The translations under genes were made by a program, and so were the position numbers. The notes beneath the pieces are model-generated. The model was not told the origin of the DNA and did no database searches. It worked only from the letters and a program-made list of their open reading frames with translations. A stretch of DNA of 9,840 nt, taken from the NCBI GenBank assembly GCA_002338385.1, contig DDIE01000045.1, positions 2,101 to 11,940 on the forward strand, read 5' to 3'. Each line of letters opens with the position of its first letter. The first letter of the stretch is position 1. Of the stretch, positions 1 through 7,930 are shown in pieces. This DNA comes from Proteobacteria bacterium UBA1858. GTDB taxonomy: Bacteria; Pseudomonadota; Gammaproteobacteria; UBA4575.

Positions 1-439
1 GATAGGCACTGGCCTCATCGCATTGTGGGTTAGCCGGATCGGTCTGATTGTACTCTGGATAAACACAGGCGGATGATGAGTAAAAAATATGCTTAATATT
101 GAGTTTTCTGGCTTGCTCTAAAATATTGAGATTAATCAGCGCTGAGTTATGCATGATTTGAGCATCATTATCACCAGTGAATATAAAGCCAGCACCTCCC
201 ATATCAGCTGCCAGTTGAATGACCATATCAAATGATTGATCCAGCACTTTGGCCACAAGTCGTGGGTCCCTGAGATCACCAATGACAGAGTCATCGGCCT
301 GCTTGGGTGAAAATTCATGCGCTTTGAGATCGACACTGCGCACCCAACAACCATATTGTTGGAGACGTTTGATAATATGGCCACCGATAAAGCCACCGCC
401 GCCGCAGACGAGCACTCTCTTATCTGTAATGTTTTGCAT
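1..439 (-). CDS. GDP-mannose 3,5-epimerase-like NAD-dependent sugar epimerase (partial, N-terminal part)
   Basis: The visible 146 residues are the NAD-binding half of an extended short-chain dehydrogenase; the gene continues past the left edge. A glycine-rich Rossmann motif (GGGGFIGGH, residues 13-21) follows a hydrophobic strand. An LAADMGGAGFI stretch (about 76-86) and SSSACVYPEY (121-130) match GDP-mannose 3,5-epimerase much better than GDP-fucose synthase or UDP-glucose epimerase. In the plant enzyme the Ser and Cys of the SSAC motif are catalytic, the Cys acting in C3/C5 epimerisation; here the equivalent Cys is Cys125. The Tyr-x-x-x-Lys pair would lie outside the window. The family is cytosolic and converts GDP-mannose to GDP-L-galactose or GDP-L-gulose. 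The ATG at 439 places the Rossmann strand at residue 9, as is usual, though no strong ribosome-binding site precedes it. The gene probably has its own promoter. A related GDP-sugar epimerase of altered specificity cannot be excluded. Confidence 0.85.
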   Translation of the reverse strand, partial: MQNITDKRVLVCGGGGFIGGHIIKRLQQYGCWVRSVDLKAHEFSPKQADDSVIGDLRDPRLVAKVLDQSFDMVIQLAADMGGAGFIFTGDNDAQIMHNSALINLNILEQARKLNIKHIFYSSSACVYPEYNQTDPANPQCDEASAY

Positions 440-484
440 TGCTATTAATATTGGGGCACGAAATTATTCTGTTGAATACTAAGT

Positions 485-501
485 AGTACAACTGAGTACA
501 A
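485..501. repeat. Perfect 7-base direct repeat, 10-base period
   Basis: AGTACAA occurs at 485-491 and again at 495-501, separated by CTG (TTGTACT-CAG-TTGTACT on the minus strand). The 10-base period puts both copies on the same face of the helix. The repeat lies in the presumed leader of the epimerase gene, just downstream of its putative promoter. It could be a regulator site, but a short repeat like this can also arise by chance. Confidence 0.35.
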
Positions 502-514
502 GATACTAGCTAGG

Positions 515-543
515 ATTAGATATAGGAATGTTGAACTGATCAA
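515..543 (-). promoter_or_regulatory. Putative sigma70-type promoter for the epimerase gene
   Basis: On the minus strand, TTGATC (plus-strand 538-543) and TCTAAT (515-520) are separated by exactly 17 bases. They match the -35 consensus at 4 of 6 positions and the -10 consensus at 5 of 6. Transcription would start near 508 and leave a leader of about 70 bases before the ATG at 439. An inverted repeat overlaps the -35 box. The call rests on sequence match and position only. Confidence 0.4.
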
Positions 544-544
544 C
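530..544. repeat. Inverted repeat over the putative -35 box
   Basis: GTTGA (530-534) and TCAAC (540-544) form perfect 5-base arms around a 5-base centre. The dyad covers the whole putative -35 element of the epimerase promoter, a position where an operator could act. A second short palindrome, GATCT-GG-AGATC, lies at 569-580, upstream of the promoter. Neither resembles a regulator site that I can name. Confidence 0.3.
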
Positions 545-688
545 TAGTCATTATGGATATAGCGGTTCGATCTGGAGATCTGTGCGGGGGTCTTTTGCTT
601 TGCTGAGCAGAGTGTTCATTCAGCTAAGGCATCAATCTGAGGCTGCGTAGGATTGTCACACCTTGAGCGGCGAGTGGGTTAATGACAT

Positions 689-1408
689 TCAGTCAATTTT
701 AAAATCACGTTCAAAGTTATACTGTTTTAACTGCACGCAAGGCGCATTACTGACTACACACGCGCGTAAATTAGGCTGGGGTTGAAACCTGTGTGCATGC
801 CAATCCTGATAAGGTGCTGAGAAGTGTACTTGCTGCGGCTCGTCGCCTGTCATGATCGAGAATGAATTCATGTCACCTTTGAGTCCGACACCCAATGCCT
901 TCAAGAGTGCCTCCTTACATACCCAAATGTTAAAAAAATCATCCGCGGATGGATTGCTGTCCGATATTATTTGACGCTCACGCGGATGACTAATCGCGGC
1001 CAGGAGTTGCTGGGCATTGGCCAGTGCACGGATACGTTCCACATCTACGCCCAGCTCAGCCGCACGCATCACAGCTACAAGAGAGTGACTGCCGCTATGT
1101 GACAGACTGAATTTCAAGTCCTGCAGAGCGACGGTTTGCTGGCTCAAGGCAGCATAGTCAATGTCTGGCTTGCCCTGATGACCATATCGATACACCACAC
1201 TGGCTGGACTTATTTCGAGGTAAGCAGCTAGGAGCAAACGCAACTTAGTGTGTACATTTTGATAGCGACGCTTATCTTCGACATGTACAAATCGTGAACT
1301 ACGTATTTTTTCGTATCTGCTGAGTTCAAGGGTGCTAATATTGACTGGCATATCTGAACACAGCAGCCAGATATCAACACGATGGTTGGGAAGATTTGAA
1401 TACGCCAC
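689..1408 (-). CDS. Sfp-type 4'-phosphopantetheinyl transferase
   Basis: This 239-residue protein transfers the 4'-phosphopantetheine arm of coenzyme A to the conserved serine of carrier proteins, turning apo into holo form in the cytosol. The family signatures are present: GKPDI (79-83), FSLSHS (100-105, usual form FNLSHS), GVDVE (120-124) with the Mg-binding Asp122 and Glu124, and WVCKEALLKALG (162-173) with Glu166 and Lys170. The length fits the Sfp/EntD group rather than the short AcpS group. The start is a GTG at 1408, with an AGGT five bases upstream; an in-frame TAA two codons before it rules out a longer form. It is divergent from the polyketide synthase gene with a 111-base gap, so its natural client is probably the carrier domain of that synthase (inference). 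No convincing terminator follows the stop, so read-through toward the epimerase gene is possible. Confidence 0.93.
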   Translation of the reverse strand: MAYSNLPNHRVDIWLLCSDMPVNISTLELSRYEKIRSSRFVHVEDKRRYQNVHTKLRLLLAAYLEISPASVVYRYGHQGKPDIDYAALSQQTVALQDLKFSLSHSGSHSLVAVMRAAELGVDVERIRALANAQQLLAAISHPRERQIISDSNPSADDFFNIWVCKEALLKALGVGLKGDMNSFSIMTGDEPQQVHFSAPYQDWHAHRFQPQPNLRACVVSNAPCVQLKQYNFERDFKID

Positions 1409-1519
1409 AGTTTACCTATTCATCATCTGCTCTTGTTTGGTTATGGTCGAGGGATGTGGAGTTGGCCGCAAACCCGGTGCCATTCAAGTATAGAACACAT
1501 TGCTAATGGGGACTCATTA
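1409..1519. promoter_or_regulatory. Divergent intergenic region between transferase and polyketide synthase genes
   Basis: This 111-base gap separates two divergent starts and should hold the promoters for both, unless they lie inside the genes. An AT-rich patch at 1487-1494 reads TATACT on the minus strand (5 of 6 matches to a -10 box) and TATAGA on the plus strand. I found no good -35 partner at 16-18 bases for either direction; TTGGCC at 1462-1467 is 21 bases from TATAGA. An activator-dependent or alternative-sigma promoter is possible. The specific boxes are weak. Confidence 0.3.
1508..1512 (+). promoter_or_regulatory. Ribosome-binding site that decides the polyketide synthase start
   Basis: GGGGA lies seven bases before the ATG at 1520. 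The frame is open up to a TTG at 1433, but the 29 residues that would be added do not resemble a ketosynthase N-terminus. From the ATG, the usual first KS strand (EKIAIIGMD) begins at residue 5. The ATG is therefore the better start. Confidence 0.6.
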
Positions 1520-4500
1520 ATGTGTGAATCAGAAAAAATCGCCATTATTGGCATGGATCTCAAAGTCAAAGGGGTGCATGGCATTGATGACTTTTGGCGT
1601 ATTGTCATGCAGGGTGAGAGTACCCTACGACACTATTCTAAAGCTGAATTGATCAGTCTGGGCGTAACGCCTGAGTTGCGTGAGAATCCGCAATATAGTC
1701 CAGTGGCAACTAAACTGGATCACTCCTATGACTTTGATAATGACTTTTTCGATATTTCCGCGGTCGAAGCTGCCATCATGGATCCAGCTCAGCGCATTAT
1801 TCTCGAGAGTTGTTATCGCGCTCTAGAAAATGCTGCCGTTGTCGCGGCTCATGCTCAATCAAAATTAGGCGTGTTCGTCGGTAATGACGGTGATTATAGA
1901 CAATCAATTCTGGCGGGTAGTCTTTCCGGTCAGCATGGTTTACTCGAACGTCTTGGCAACGATGCCGACTTTTCATCTACCCGCATCTCAAATAAGCTCG
2001 ATACTACCGGCCCGGCAGTCACGGTACTGGCAGCCTGTGCAACGTCACTATTAGCGGTGAAACTTGCAGTAGAAAGTTTGCGCAAGGGTGAAACTGACTG
2101 GGCAGTTGCTGGCGGTGCCTCGATTATGAATCAGAATGAATTCGGCTATTCAAATCCCGAGGGCGGCATGTTCTCCACTAGCGGCTATTTACGCCCATTT
2201 GATCAACGCGCGGACGGCACCATATTTTCTGATGGTGTGGCGACTGTTGTGCTACGCAGGTTAGAAGATGCACTGGCCGATGGCAGTCAAATACATGCGG
2301 TAATCAGCGGCGTCGGCGCTTCTAATGATGGCAATCCACCAACTAAGAAAAGCTTTACTGCGCCCTCAGTAGAGGGGCAGATGATCGCTGTGGAAAATGC
2401 CTTGCATGATGCCGCGATAAATCCTGAGACGATACTTTATGCAGAATGTCATGGCACTGGAACTGCGGTAGGCGATCCGATTGAAATCGAGGCATTGACC
2501 AACGTCTACCGTAAACACACAGACAAACAATCTTTTTGTACGGTTGGTTCTGTGAAAGGCAATTTTGGACACACTAAATCTGCGGCTGGGGTGGTCAGTT
2601 TAATCAAAGCCAGCCTGGTGCTTAAGCATGGCATACAGCCACCAATTGCAGGTTTTGCTGAGCCGCATGAGAGTATCGATCTGACTGACAGTCCCTTTGT
2701 TTTTAATAACGATATTCAGCACTTCAAGACCAGTGACCAGCCAATACGTGCATGCGTATCAGCGTTTGGTTTTGGTGGTACTAACGCGCATTTAATTTTA
2801 GAACAACATCAAACGGATGTTGTTAAATCCGTGCCAGCGAATGCATCCACTGCGCTGGGCGATAAGAAAGTAGTGCCTTTGTCAGCTAAAAATGAAGCGG
2901 CACTGCAACGAAAAATATTTGATCTTGCTAGAGCGATCGAAGCTCAGCCCGCGCTTGCGCTGGACGATATTTGTCATACCTTGGCGGTTGGACGTGAAGC
3001 TATGAATCACCGTGCTTATGCACTCGTGGCTGAAGATCAATTAACGAACTTTAAATGCACTCAGAATGAATTTGTTAGCGCCACTGCTGATGCGGCAAAA
3101 GAGTTGGTTTTCTTGTTGCCAGGGCAGGGCGCGCAGTATCCGGGTATGGCTGAAAACCTGTACCGGGCCAATCATTATTTCAGGTCTATTATTGACCAGG
3201 CGGCAGACATTCTTAAGCCAGATCTGGGGATTGATATGCGCGATTTATTGTGTGGAGTGGAGCATGATCAAGACACCATAGCCCAATTAAACAATACTGC
3301 ATACGCTCAACCCGCTCTGTTCATTATTGAATACGCCAGTGCCAAGCTACTCATGCAAGCAGGTGTTACCCCCAGTGTTTTATTTGGTCACTCGGTTGGG
3401 GAATTATGTGCGGCCTGTCTGGCCGGTGTTTTTAGTTTCGCCGATGGTCTGAGTATCATGGTCAAGCGCAGTCAGCTGATGCAGTCCTGTGAGACAGGCA
3501 GTATGCTGGCCGTTATTCTAGACGCAGACACCTTGGCGAAAAAATTACCCTCTGATCTGCAGATTGCTGCAGTCAATACGCCCTATATGAGCGTCATCTC
3601 TGGTCCTGAAGAGAGCATCGATAAAATGGAGTGTAAGCTGCAAGATGAAGGCGTCGCGACAATGGCTGTCAACACGTCGCATGCTTTTCATTCTCATATG
3701 ATGGATCCGATTATCAACGAGTTTCAGGCGCATATTGCGGCAATCCCTCTGTCTGCTCCAAACATAAAAATGATGTCTAACATTAGCGGTGATTATCTGC
3801 GCGCGGAGCAAGCACAGGATCCAGCTTATTGGGCAAGTCAAATTCGTCACTCGGTTCAGTTCTCTGCGGCTGCGCAACGGCTGTGTGAGCAACAACGTTA
3901 TATGTTCCTCCAACTGGGGCCGAGCCAGGTGCTGGTCGAATTCATTCGTCGACACGATAATCAGGCCATGACCGCCGCCATGGATAGCAACGACAGTAGC
4001 TATCAGACGGAAGAAGATTCGGACTGGTTACTGCACAAGCTGGCAGGTTTGTGGTTATCAGGTGCCGCAATCAATATCGATCAACTCAATGCGACCAGTG
4101 AGGCCAGCAAGGTTGTTCTGCCTAGCTATCCACTGCAAAGGAAATACCACAAGATCGCTAAAGATGGCGAGCGCGAAAAAGTACGTCTGCCTTCTTATTT
4201 ATACAAACCGAGCTGGCCGCAGTCAGACTTAGATATTTCTGGGCAAACTCAAATGGCATGTGTTTACCTGCTATTTAAAGATACCCTGGGACTTACAGAT
4301 GCTGTTTTGCCAGTGTTAATGAATCAGGGTCACCGTTGCGTTGTTGTTGAACAGGCCGAGCAGTATCAGTGTCTCGCGCACGACCATTACCACGTCCGGG
4401 TTGATGAGTTGCAAGATGTGCAGTCGGTAATGAAAGACGTGGCTGATAAACTTGAGGATGCAAAATGTTTGCGTGTGCTCGATTTTTGGAGTGTGACTGA

Positions 4501-7500
4501 ACCTCAGGATGCTTTTGACGCGTTTGAGCATTTGAGTTGCCTAGGGCATAACCATTTAATCAATTTGTCGCATGCCACCGCATACTTTGATGCGGCCGTA
4601 CAGATCGAGATTACAATATTGGTCAATGATCTACTTATGCTGGAGCATGAGACAGTTGCGAATGTTGGCAAGGCTCCTTTGTTAGGTATCGCCCGCCATA
4701 TGCCAATCGATAATGCTCGCATTCGCTGTCGCGTACTGGATATAAGTTGCCCCGACTACGTACAGGCGAGCAGCTGGTTAGCCAACGCCATTAGTGATGA
4801 GAGTGTATACAATCAGAACAACAGTATTGCTCTGATTCGTGATGGCCAACGTTATGAAGAGGAATTATATTACATCCCCGAATTGGCACGTGGTCGCTCA
4901 CGCCTGCGGCATGGAGCGACAGTTTTAATTACAGGAGGCACAGGCGGGATTGGCTTAACACTGGCCAGGCAACTGTACGAAAATTACGCGGCAAAGTTAG
5001 TTCTACTCTCACGCAGTCAATTCCCAGATCAACAAGACTGGCCAGCGCGAGCCAGAAGTCAGGATAAAATTGGAACTATCTTAAGTACGCTTTTGCAACT
5101 GAAAGCTGAGGGTGCCGAAATTCTAACTTTAACTGTTGATGTGCAAGATGGTGTCAGCTTAGAGCAGGCATGTCGGACGGCCCAACAGCAGTTTGGCAAA
5201 ATTAATGCGGTGTTCCATGCCGCTGGTCTGGTACGTGCCAAACTATTACATGAAGAAAAGGCACTTATCCCTGATGGTGCCAAGGGCAAGATACTGGGGG
5301 GTATGCATTTGGACCGAATATTCTCTGATCAGCCGTTGGATATTTTTGTCCTGTACTCATCCGTAGCATCACATTTGTTATCTGTCGGTATGGGGGTTTA
5401 CAGTGGTGCTAATTCGGCCCTCAATACAATCGCACATAATCGTAATAAACGTGGCTTGAATGATGCTTTTGCAATCAGTTGGGATGGTTGGTCTAAAGTG
5501 GGTATGGCGGCGCAAAGAGCAGAAGATGTTGTGCAGGGGACTAAAAACATCAGTTTTGAGGGTAGTGCCAGTGGTGTTCAGGATTTCCATCATCCTTTGC
5601 TCACCAGCAAATATGATGCGCACGAATCGGTAACTAATTATGTCGGCCTAGTAAAACCTGACACACATTGGATAGTGCCAGCGCATACACTCAGGCAGCA
5701 ACCCTTGCTGGCCGCCGTGGTGCAAGTTGACATGCTTCAGAGCGTCGCCGCTGATATATTTAACGATAGCCCAGCTGTTGAATTGGTTGAAGTTTTCTTC
5801 ATGTTGCCAATATTCATATCACCTGCCGGTATAAATTTGAGAGTCTCAGCTGAAACTCAAACAGATGGTCGTGTGCTGGCGAGTATTCAAGCAATTGATT
5901 TGAGTGATGCGCTGGAAAATAAACAATGGGTCACACATACCACAGCTGAACTGAGGGCCTGTGATGTGTCAACAAAACAAGTACCAGCGGAATTATTGCA
6001 GGCAGTTGCTAGCGTTGAAGACAGCCCTGCGCCTGTTTCTTTTGGTGCTTCAGAGGATGGTAATGGTATTTCAGGTAACGCTAGTTGGTCTTGTTATGTG
6101 GATCCCATCGTTTGGGCTGAGGACGGTCATTACGCCGCTAGGATAAAAACCTTTAAACAGCACTCTGATATGGATCGCTTTTATTCCACGCCGATGATTA
6201 TTGATCAGGCCGGTGCGTATCTTAAAGCACAGTTTTTTGCTGGTGCATTTATTCCCTATCGTCTTGCAAGCGCAAAGTTCTTTGGTCGTATGGATCACAC
6301 AGTTTATGCACTTGGTAGTTTGGATGATGAATTAACCTATTCAATTGACTTCAGTTTATTTAACATTCAAGGACAGCACCTAGTGGAGATAAGCAGCTAC
6401 GAGGCGCGTAAATTTGAGAACAGTAAGCTAGGAGTGGACCCTGCTCAAGCAAGCATTCAAGCTGATCAGGTAAGAAAACTTCGAGTTGAACAAATTGGAG
6501 ACCTCGACAGTCTTGTCATGCAGCCCTTTAGTCTTTCTGCGCCAACAGCTGATCAAGTTCAAATTCAAGTATTAGCGACTGGTATCAATTATCGTGATGT
6601 TCTGACAGTGCTCGGTTCCATGCCGGCAACACCAGAAACACTACAATGGCTTGGTGGAGAGTGCTCTGGTTATGTTACCGCGGTGGGTGATAACGTTTCC
6701 GCCTACGAGGTGGGTGATGCTGTAATTGCTTATACCCGTGGAGCGTATACTAGCCATATTAATGTTGATGAAGAGCGTGTGTTCGATCTTCCGGATGGAG
6801 TTTGTCTGGAGGATGCAGCCGGTATTCCAATAGTATTTATGACCGCTGATTACGCTTTGATTAAACAGGCCCAACTGCAAGCGGGTGAACGGGTATTAAT
6901 TCACTCGGCGGCGGGTGGTGTTGGCTTGGCCGCCTTGCAAATCGCTCAAGCTGTGGGTGCTGAAATCTATGCTACCGCTGGCACTCTAGAAAAGCGTAAT
7001 TATTTAAAGGCACTTGGTATCGAACATGTATTTGATTCGCGCTCACTCGATTTTTATGATCAAGTGATGGCGGCTTCGAATAATCAAGGTGTGGATGTTG
7101 TGCTTAATTCTTTGGCTGGACAATATCAACAACGCAGTTTAGCTACGCTCAGGGCCTATGGTCGATTTGTTGAGTTGGGCAAACGTGATATGTTGGAGAA
7201 CAATGCATTACAGTTGCGTCCGTTTGCTAATAATTTGACCTTTTATGGCTTAGATCTGGGTCCGATGTATGATGATCATGGAGCCATGATGCGTGAGCGT
7301 ATGCAGGCCTTGCTGGAACGCTTCCGCAAACGCGAGCTAGTGCCCATACCAACCAAAGTTTATCCAGTAGAGGATGCAAATGAAGTCTTCAAACGCATGG
7401 GGCGTGGTGAACATGTCGGTAAATTAGTGCTTAAAATTGGTGTTCACCAAGATGACTGGTTGGCGAGTATGAAGCAATTCCAGAGCCGCTACAGTCTGGG

Positions 7501-7921
7501 AATTTCGCCAGATAAAGCATTTGAGACTCTACAGCTGCTCATGTCTACTGATCTACCGCTGAATCACGTAGTGGCAAATGGCACGCCGATAGACAGTCAT
7601 TTTGAAGATATCGAAACAGTTGAATTTTCATCATCGGTAACGCGCACACGTGACTCCAGTGTGCCCCTCAAGCCGGCAGAAACCGAGACACAGATTTTTC
7701 TGCAGGATTTATGGCAACAGAATATAGGGATTCCAGAAATTGGTATTTTGGACGACTTTTTTGATTTGGGTGGTGATTCTCTTACCTCTATTCAGATTTT
7801 ATCGGCTATTCAGCGCCAATATGATTTCCGGTTAACAACTAATGATTTCGTTGACAATAGCACCATAGAACAGCTGGCTTTGATTATTGATCAGCAAACT
7901 CAGCTCACCAAGTCGGCATAG
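1520..7921 (+). CDS. Single-module, highly reducing type I polyketide synthase, order KS-AT-KR-DH-ER-ACP
   Basis: A 2133-residue multidomain enzyme that condenses malonyl units onto an acyl chain and reduces the beta-carbon. KS, about 5-430: Cys173 (AACATS), His311 (HGTGT) and His351 (GNFGH) keep the triad, but the usual CRFPG near the N-terminus reads LKVKG. AT, about 528-835: GQGAQYPGM, Ser625 in GHSVGE, and HAFHS at 721-725, which predicts malonyl-CoA. The post-AT linker YPLQRK (870-875) leads directly into a structural plus catalytic KR, about 890-1345: GGTGGIG 1139-1145, Lys1257, Ser1281, Tyr1294, Asn1298. DH, about 1357-1635: His1389 and Asp1562, with a degraded signature. ER, about 1650-1975: NYRDV 1690-1694, nucleotide-binding motif at 1795-1802, GKRD 1887-1890. 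A KR-tail-like segment follows at 1994-2019, then a carrier domain with Ser2087 in LGGDSL. There is no loading domain, thioesterase or reductase, so the chain is made iteratively or passed on. It probably shares an operon with the dioxygenases 33 bases downstream. Domain limits are by eye; the family call is firm, the product unknown. Confidence 0.95.
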   Translation: MCESEKIAIIGMDLKVKGVHGIDDFWRIVMQGESTLRHYSKAELISLGVTPELRENPQYSPVATKLDHSYDFDNDFFDISAVEAAIMDPAQRIILESCYRALENAAVVAAHAQSKLGVFVGNDGDYRQSILAGSLSGQHGLLERLGNDADFSSTRISNKLDTTGPAVTVLAACATSLLAVKLAVESLRKGETDWAVAGGASIMNQNEFGYSNPEGGMFSTSGYLRPFDQRADGTIFSDGVATVVLRRLEDALADGSQIHAVISGVGASNDGNPPTKKSFTAPSVEGQMIAVENALHDAAINPETILYAECHGTGTAVGDPIEIEALTNVYRKHTDKQSFCTVGSVKGNFGHTKSAAGVVSLIKASLVLKHGIQPPIAGFAEPHESIDLTDSPFVFNNDIQHFKTSDQPIRACVSAFGFGGTNAHLILEQHQTDVVKSVPANASTALGDKKVVPLSAKNEAALQRKIFDLARAIEAQPALALDDICHTLAVGREAMNHRAYALVAEDQLTNFKCTQNEFVSATADAAKELVFLLPGQGAQYPGMAENLYRANHYFRSIIDQAADILKPDLGIDMRDLLCGVEHDQDTIAQLNNTAYAQPALFIIEYASAKLLMQAGVTPSVLFGHSVGELCAACLAGVFSFADGLSIMVKRSQLMQSCETGSMLAVILDADTLAKKLPSDLQIAAVNTPYMSVISGPEESIDKMECKLQDEGVATMAVNTSHAFHSHMMDPIINEFQAHIAAIPLSAPNIKMMSNISGDYLRAEQAQDPAYWASQIRHSVQFSAAAQRLCEQQRYMFLQLGPSQVLVEFIRRHDNQAMTAAMDSNDSSYQTEEDSDWLLHKLAGLWLSGAAINIDQLNATSEASKVVLPSYPLQRKYHKIAKDGEREKVRLPSYLYKPSWPQSDLDISGQTQMACVYLLFKDTLGLTDAVLPVLMNQGHRCVVVEQAEQYQCLAHDHYHVRVDELQDVQSVMKDVADKLEDAKCLRVLDFWSVTEPQDAFDAFEHLSCLGHNHLINLSHATAYFDAAVQIEITILVNDLLMLEHETVANVGKAPLLGIARHMPIDNARIRCRVLDISCPDYVQASSWLANAISDESVYNQNNSIALIRDGQRYEEELYYIPELARGRSRLRHGATVLITGGTGGIGLTLARQLYENYAAKLVLLSRSQFPDQQDWPARARSQDKIGTILSTLLQLKAEGAEILTLTVDVQDGVSLEQACRTAQQQFGKINAVFHAAGLVRAKLLHEEKALIPDGAKGKILGGMHLDRIFSDQPLDIFVLYSSVASHLLSVGMGVYSGANSALNTIAHNRNKRGLNDAFAISWDGWSKVGMAAQRAEDVVQGTKNISFEGSASGVQDFHHPLLTSKYDAHESVTNYVGLVKPDTHWIVPAHTLRQQPLLAAVVQVDMLQSVAADIFNDSPAVELVEVFFMLPIFISPAGINLRVSAETQTDGRVLASIQAIDLSDALENKQWVTHTTAELRACDVSTKQVPAELLQAVASVEDSPAPVSFGASEDGNGISGNASWSCYVDPIVWAEDGHYAARIKTFKQHSDMDRFYSTPMIIDQAGAYLKAQFFAGAFIPYRLASAKFFGRMDHTVYALGSLDDELTYSIDFSLFNIQGQHLVEISSYEARKFENSKLGVDPAQASIQADQVRKLRVEQIGDLDSLVMQPFSLSAPTADQVQIQVLATGINYRDVLTVLGSMPATPETLQWLGGECSGYVTAVGDNVSAYEVGDAVIAYTRGAYTSHINVDEERVFDLPDGVCLEDAAGIPIVFMTADYALIKQAQLQAGERVLIHSAAGGVGLAALQIAQAVGAEIYATAGTLEKRNYLKALGIEHVFDSRSLDFYDQVMAASNNQGVDVVLNSLAGQYQQRSLATLRAYGRFVELGKRDMLENNALQLRPFANNLTFYGLDLGPMYDDHGAMMRERMQALLERFRKRELVPIPTKVYPVEDANEVFKRMGRGEHVGKLVLKIGVHQDDWLASMKQFQSRYSLGISPDKAFETLQLLMSTDLPLNHVVANGTPIDSHFEDIETVEFSSSVTRTRDSSVPLKPAETETQIFLQDLWQQNIGIPEIGILDDFFDLGGDSLTSIQILSAIQRQYDFRLTTNDFVDNSTIEQLALIIDQQTQLTKSA

Positions 7922-7930
7922 ATAGGCAGG

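Noticed and set aside
1..439. GDP-L-fucose synthase or generic UDP-glucose 4-epimerase as the identity of the left-edge gene
   Set aside because: The LAADMGGAGFI and SSSACVYPE stretches fit GDP-mannose 3,5-epimerase better; fucose synthase usually reads SSCIYP without the extra Ala.
249..482. Plus-strand open frame of 77 codons
   Set aside because: It lies opposite the epimerase gene, whose motifs are unmistakable, and its translation shows no recognisable pattern.
590..688. Rho-independent terminator after the transferase gene
   Set aside because: The best hairpin (about 598-612, CTTTGC-TGA-GCAGAG) has a short stem and no T run on the minus-strand downstream side.
440..688. Small gene or RNA gene in the gap between epimerase and transferase
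   Set aside because: I saw no start with a ribosome-binding site leading into a convincing frame, and no tRNA-like fold.
1433..1519. N-terminal extension of the polyketide synthase from a TTG at 1433
   Set aside because: The 29 extra residues do not resemble a KS N-terminus or docking segment, TTG is a rarer start, and the ATG at 1520 has a GGGGA site seven bases upstream.
3545..3955. Minus-strand open frame of 136 codons inside the AT region
   Set aside because: It is antisense to conserved AT motifs, including HAFHS, and reads as low-information shadow sequence. The other short frames inside the synthase were rejected on the same grounds.
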